From positions 318,761 through 382,760 of the forward strand of contig JXTC01000111.1 of assembly GCA_002914845.1 (NCBI GenBank): a stretch of 64,000 nucleotides of DNA, read 5' to 3'. The notes beneath the pieces were generated by a model. The model worked only from the letters and a program-made list of their open reading frames with translations. It was not told where the DNA came from and searched no databases. The DNA comes from Trema orientale. Lineage: Eukaryota; Streptophyta; Magnoliopsida; Rosales; Cannabaceae. Shown piece by piece: positions 61,311-64,000 of the stretch. Made by a program: the position numbers and the translations under genes. Every line of letters starts with the position of its first letter. Within the stretch, counting starts at the first letter, position 1.

Positions 61311-62321
61311 ATGGGCACCCGATTGGTCACCGTCTCTACCTTCACCCTCCTCTTCTCCACCACTCTCCTCTTCCACCCTTCACTCTCCGAGCTCTGCAAC
61401 CCAAATGACAAAAAAGTCCGCCTCCAAATCAAGAAAGGCTTCAAGGACCCTTATGTCCTCACCTCATGGAAACCAGACACCGACTGCTGCGTTGACTGGT
61501 ACTGCGTCACGTGCGACCCCAAGACCAACCGCACCAACGCCTTGTTCGTCGTCAAAGGTGGTCTCTCGGGCCAGATCCCACCTCAGATTGGGGACCTCCC
61601 TTACCTCGAAAACCTCGAACTCCACAAAAATGAGAACCTCACGGGACCGATCCCACATGCCATAACAAACCTCAAACACCTCAAGTTCCTCAGCCTGGAC
61701 TGGAACAGCCTCTCCGGTTCGGTCCCTGACTTCTTAAGTCAACTCAAGAACCTCACTTTCCTCCAACTCTCTTTCAACAACCTAACCGGTCCGATCCCCG
61801 GTTCGCTCTCCAAACTACCCTACCTCTGGTCCCTTCGGTTGGACCGGAACAAACTAACCGGGACCGGTCCCGGAATCGTTTGGTGAGTTTCAAGGAGAAG
61901 ATTTTTATATGGTCCTCTCTCATAACCAGCTTTCGGGTCAAATACCTGCCTCGTTAGGGAATAAGAAGGACTTTACTTATATAGACTTGTCGAGGAACCG
62001 GCTTGAGGTTGACCCGAATGCGTTATTCGGGTCGGATAAGACGACCCATATTTGGGACCTGTCGAGGAACTTGCTGGAGTTCGACTTGTCCAAGGTTGAG
62101 TTTTCTAAGAGCTTGACATCGTTGGATCTTAATCATAATAAAATCTACGGGAGTCTTCCGGTGGGGCTGACCGCACTGGATAATTTCAGGGCTTCAATGT
62201 GAGTTATAATAGGTTGTGTGGGAAGATCCCCGTTGGTGGGAAGCTGCAGAGCTTCGACAAGACGTCGTATTTCCATAACCGTTGCTTGTGTGGTGCTCCC
62301 TTAGAAGGTTGTAAACAATAA
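61311..62321 (+). pseudogene. polygalacturonase-inhibiting protein (PGIP), interrupted by two compensating frameshifts
   Basis: Intronless LRR protein. A signal peptide (about 1-26) is followed by ELCNPNDKKV and a Cys-rich N-terminal cap (DTDCCVDWYCVTC), then about ten LRRs of the extracellular LxxLxLSxNxLxGxIP type and the C-terminal cap (FHNRCLCGAPLEGC) ending in TAA at 62319. Known role: cell-wall protein that inhibits fungal endopolygalacturonases. The frame shifts by one base near 61865-61873, so the original frame stops at 61886. The shifted frame carries clear PGIP sequence (SHNQLSGQIP to SLTSLDLNHNKIYG) until near 62188, where another shift returns to the first frame. Total length (1011 bases) equals a normal PGIP of 336 residues. 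It could be a young pseudogene, or an intact gene with two sequence errors. An extra Val in the CCVDWYC motif is unusual. Confidence 0.88.
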
Positions 62322-62843
62322 AGAGCGTCGAAGACATGTCGTATTTCCCTAGTTTATTTTTTCCTTGATGAATAATAATAATAATAATAAAAGAAACAGT
62401 TACAGATAAGTTAAAAAAAAAAATACCTATTAGACTGGTAACCTATATGTATATATGAATTTGTTAATCAGTTATATACTAATAGGTTCGTAAAAGTCGT
62501 GTTGTTATGAATGCTATGTTTTAACAGTGCAATTTTTCGATCAATACAGAATAAAGTATGTCTTTTTTTTTTAATGGAAATAAAGTATATGTCATATGCA
62601 TATATGTCATTGTTATTTGTTTTATATGCAAATGTCGATCAAAATCACGTGAGGATAGTCAATAATTTCATACAATGTGACAACTAATTTTATCTGTCAC
62701 ACCTCTTGATAAGTTTGTTCTCAAAAAAGTGTTCGTATAATTGCCTTAAAACTGGCAAATTTTTCCTATTTGAACTTTTAAGTCTATCCTGTATTGGACC
62801 ACAAAATCCAACAATGGACCACCCCATTGGACCATTTATAGCG
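62322..62843. other. intergenic DNA downstream of the PGIP gene
   Basis: Contains the presumed PGIP 3' UTR and an AAT microsatellite near 62370-62391. No gene is seen. Confidence 0.5.
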
Positions 62844-63016
62844 GAACAATGCTATGGAGCACCAGTGGTGCCCAACACCACAGTGACATGTCTGTTTGTC
62901 ACTTGATGATTTAATTAATAAACTGGGTCCCACTTAAATTATAATTATGATTAGTCAGTGACAGACTGACACATCACTGTGGTGCTGGGCACCACTGGTG
63001 CCCCATAACATTACTC
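62844..63016. mobile_element. 173-bp MITE with perfect 9-bp target duplication
   Basis: Long inverted arms: ATGGAGCACCAGTGGTGCCC, then ACACCACAGTGACATGTC, are answered on the right by GACACATCACTGTGGTG and GGGCACCACTGGTGCCCCAT. It is flanked by identical TTTATAGCG at 62835-62843 and 63017-63025. Nine bases fit a Mutator-type duplication. No coding content. Confidence 0.93.
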
Positions 63017-63025
63017 TTTATAGCG

Positions 63026-64000
63026 TGTTGTAAAAAGTTTATGGCGCCTCTCTGTTTTGCCTTCCACCAAAGTGTTGTCAGCACGCTGCAGCACTAAGAT
63101 TTGAGCTTGATGATACAATGTTAATGAAAAAGAAAAAGAAAGAACTATTTCGCCATCTCACTTTTTCCACTTATCAGGCACCACAAGTGCTTTTAATTTA
63201 TGACTCAGTTATTTTACTTAAATTTGGTTCAAAATAGTAGACTTAATTATATTACGTCCTCTATAAATGTAGACAATCTATATTTCATGAAATGCCTACC
63301 AAATATCACGAAGATTCAAGCATTGGTTTTACAAACCATATAGGTATAGAGTTAGTCAGTCTTAATTTCTACTCCTCTCATAACTTACAAGTTTCAATTT
63401 TGACAAAAAGTATATGTATAAGATTACTTCTTATTATTTATATTTTTCAGAAGAGATAGTTGTTGCTTGTTGGCTATTATGTCATTATGTGATAGTTTCA
63501 AGATTAATATTCAAAAGAATTTAGAATAAATCTATCATCACAAACACATAATATATGCCATGAAAATAAACAACAAGATCGTACTCGTAAATAATTTGAA
63601 AAAAATTGTACCTCTTGATGACCCTGTTTGATGTAGACGGAAGAGAGCTATATATCCCACGTACACTCATGATTATCTTTAGGCCTATATGACCGATATT
63701 TTCTACCACACTCAGTGGTAAAGACACATTGTACACTATAAGAATACAAAGTGGATAAGAGCCGGGAAAATAAGAGATCAACAAGAAAAGAAAATTGCAA
63801 GACTTTTCTCCACTTAGCTTTTGATTTTCCTAGTGTATTCTTCTTCTCTAGAGTAGCTTGGAACGGAAACGGTCTGATCAATTGAGAAAGATTCAATTTC
63901 TTCTTCTGTGAATTTTGGTCAGAATGGCAAAGTTTACTATTTTCATTTTCACCTTTCACGTTAAGTCATGAGTAAATGATAACTTCAGTCAACCAAACCC
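63026..64000. other. intergenic DNA at the window end, no gene seen
   Basis: Two overlapping minus-strand frames (63521-63784 and 63648-63959) lack recognisable domains. The last about 100 bases share phrases with 56840-56905. Confidence 0.4.

Noticed and set aside
63521..63959. Minus-strand frames of 87 and 103 codons near the window end
   Set aside because: No recognisable motif and AT-rich composition like the surrounding DNA. They overlap each other in different frames.

Overview
This is nuclear DNA of a flowering plant, almost certainly a eudicot. The genes present (a CC-NBS disease resistance gene, a JAZ8-type TIFY repressor, cytosolic eL6, an FTIP-like MCTP and a polygalacturonase-inhibiting protein) are plant genes. 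They have GT-AG introns and sit far apart in AT-rich DNA crowded with transposon remains. The species cannot be named from sequence alone. An N run at 39124-39218 and a lone N at 29318 show this is a draft assembly.

Layout. 1-941 (minus): 5' part of an RPS2/RPS5-like CNL gene, cut by the window edge. About 2400-19300: gene-poor, with a 225-bp sequence present three times, a long GGTATC-word array, a hAT MITE with perfect target duplications (9425-10048), a long-TIR Mutator-like element (13211-14130), a small CACTA-like element and other MITE-like pieces. 19300-20390 (minus): a three-exon JAZ8/TIFY5-like gene with two G-boxes upstream. 21.7-28.5 kb: minisatellites, a decayed LINE 3' end and two non-autonomous CACTA-like elements. 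29319-39412: a degraded Tat-lineage Ty3/gypsy retrotransposon with a broken gag-pol on the plus strand and a broken, intron-containing Transposase_28-like gene on the minus strand. 39.4-47.5 kb: foldback elements, a probable solo LTR with a MITE inside it, and two copies of a segment of about 0.8 kb that carries a hAT MITE. 49.0-54.5 kb is the gene-dense island: a hAT MITE directly upstream of the eL6 gene (49774-51444, plus), which converges on the MCTP/FTIP-like gene (52007-54376, minus). 55-61 kb: intergenic with LTR-like remains. 61311-62321: a PGIP gene carrying two compensating frameshifts. 62844-63016: a MITE with a perfect 9-bp target duplication.

The genes do not form a pathway. Three relate to stress or defence: CNL as intracellular immune receptor, JAZ8-like as jasmonate repressor, PGIP as inhibitor of fungal polygalacturonases. 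eL6 and MCTP are housekeeping or trafficking genes. The most unusual item is the antisense gene inside the Tat element, which has its own TATA-like box and introns. A second theme is several foldback elements whose centres are minisatellites built from complementary word pairs.
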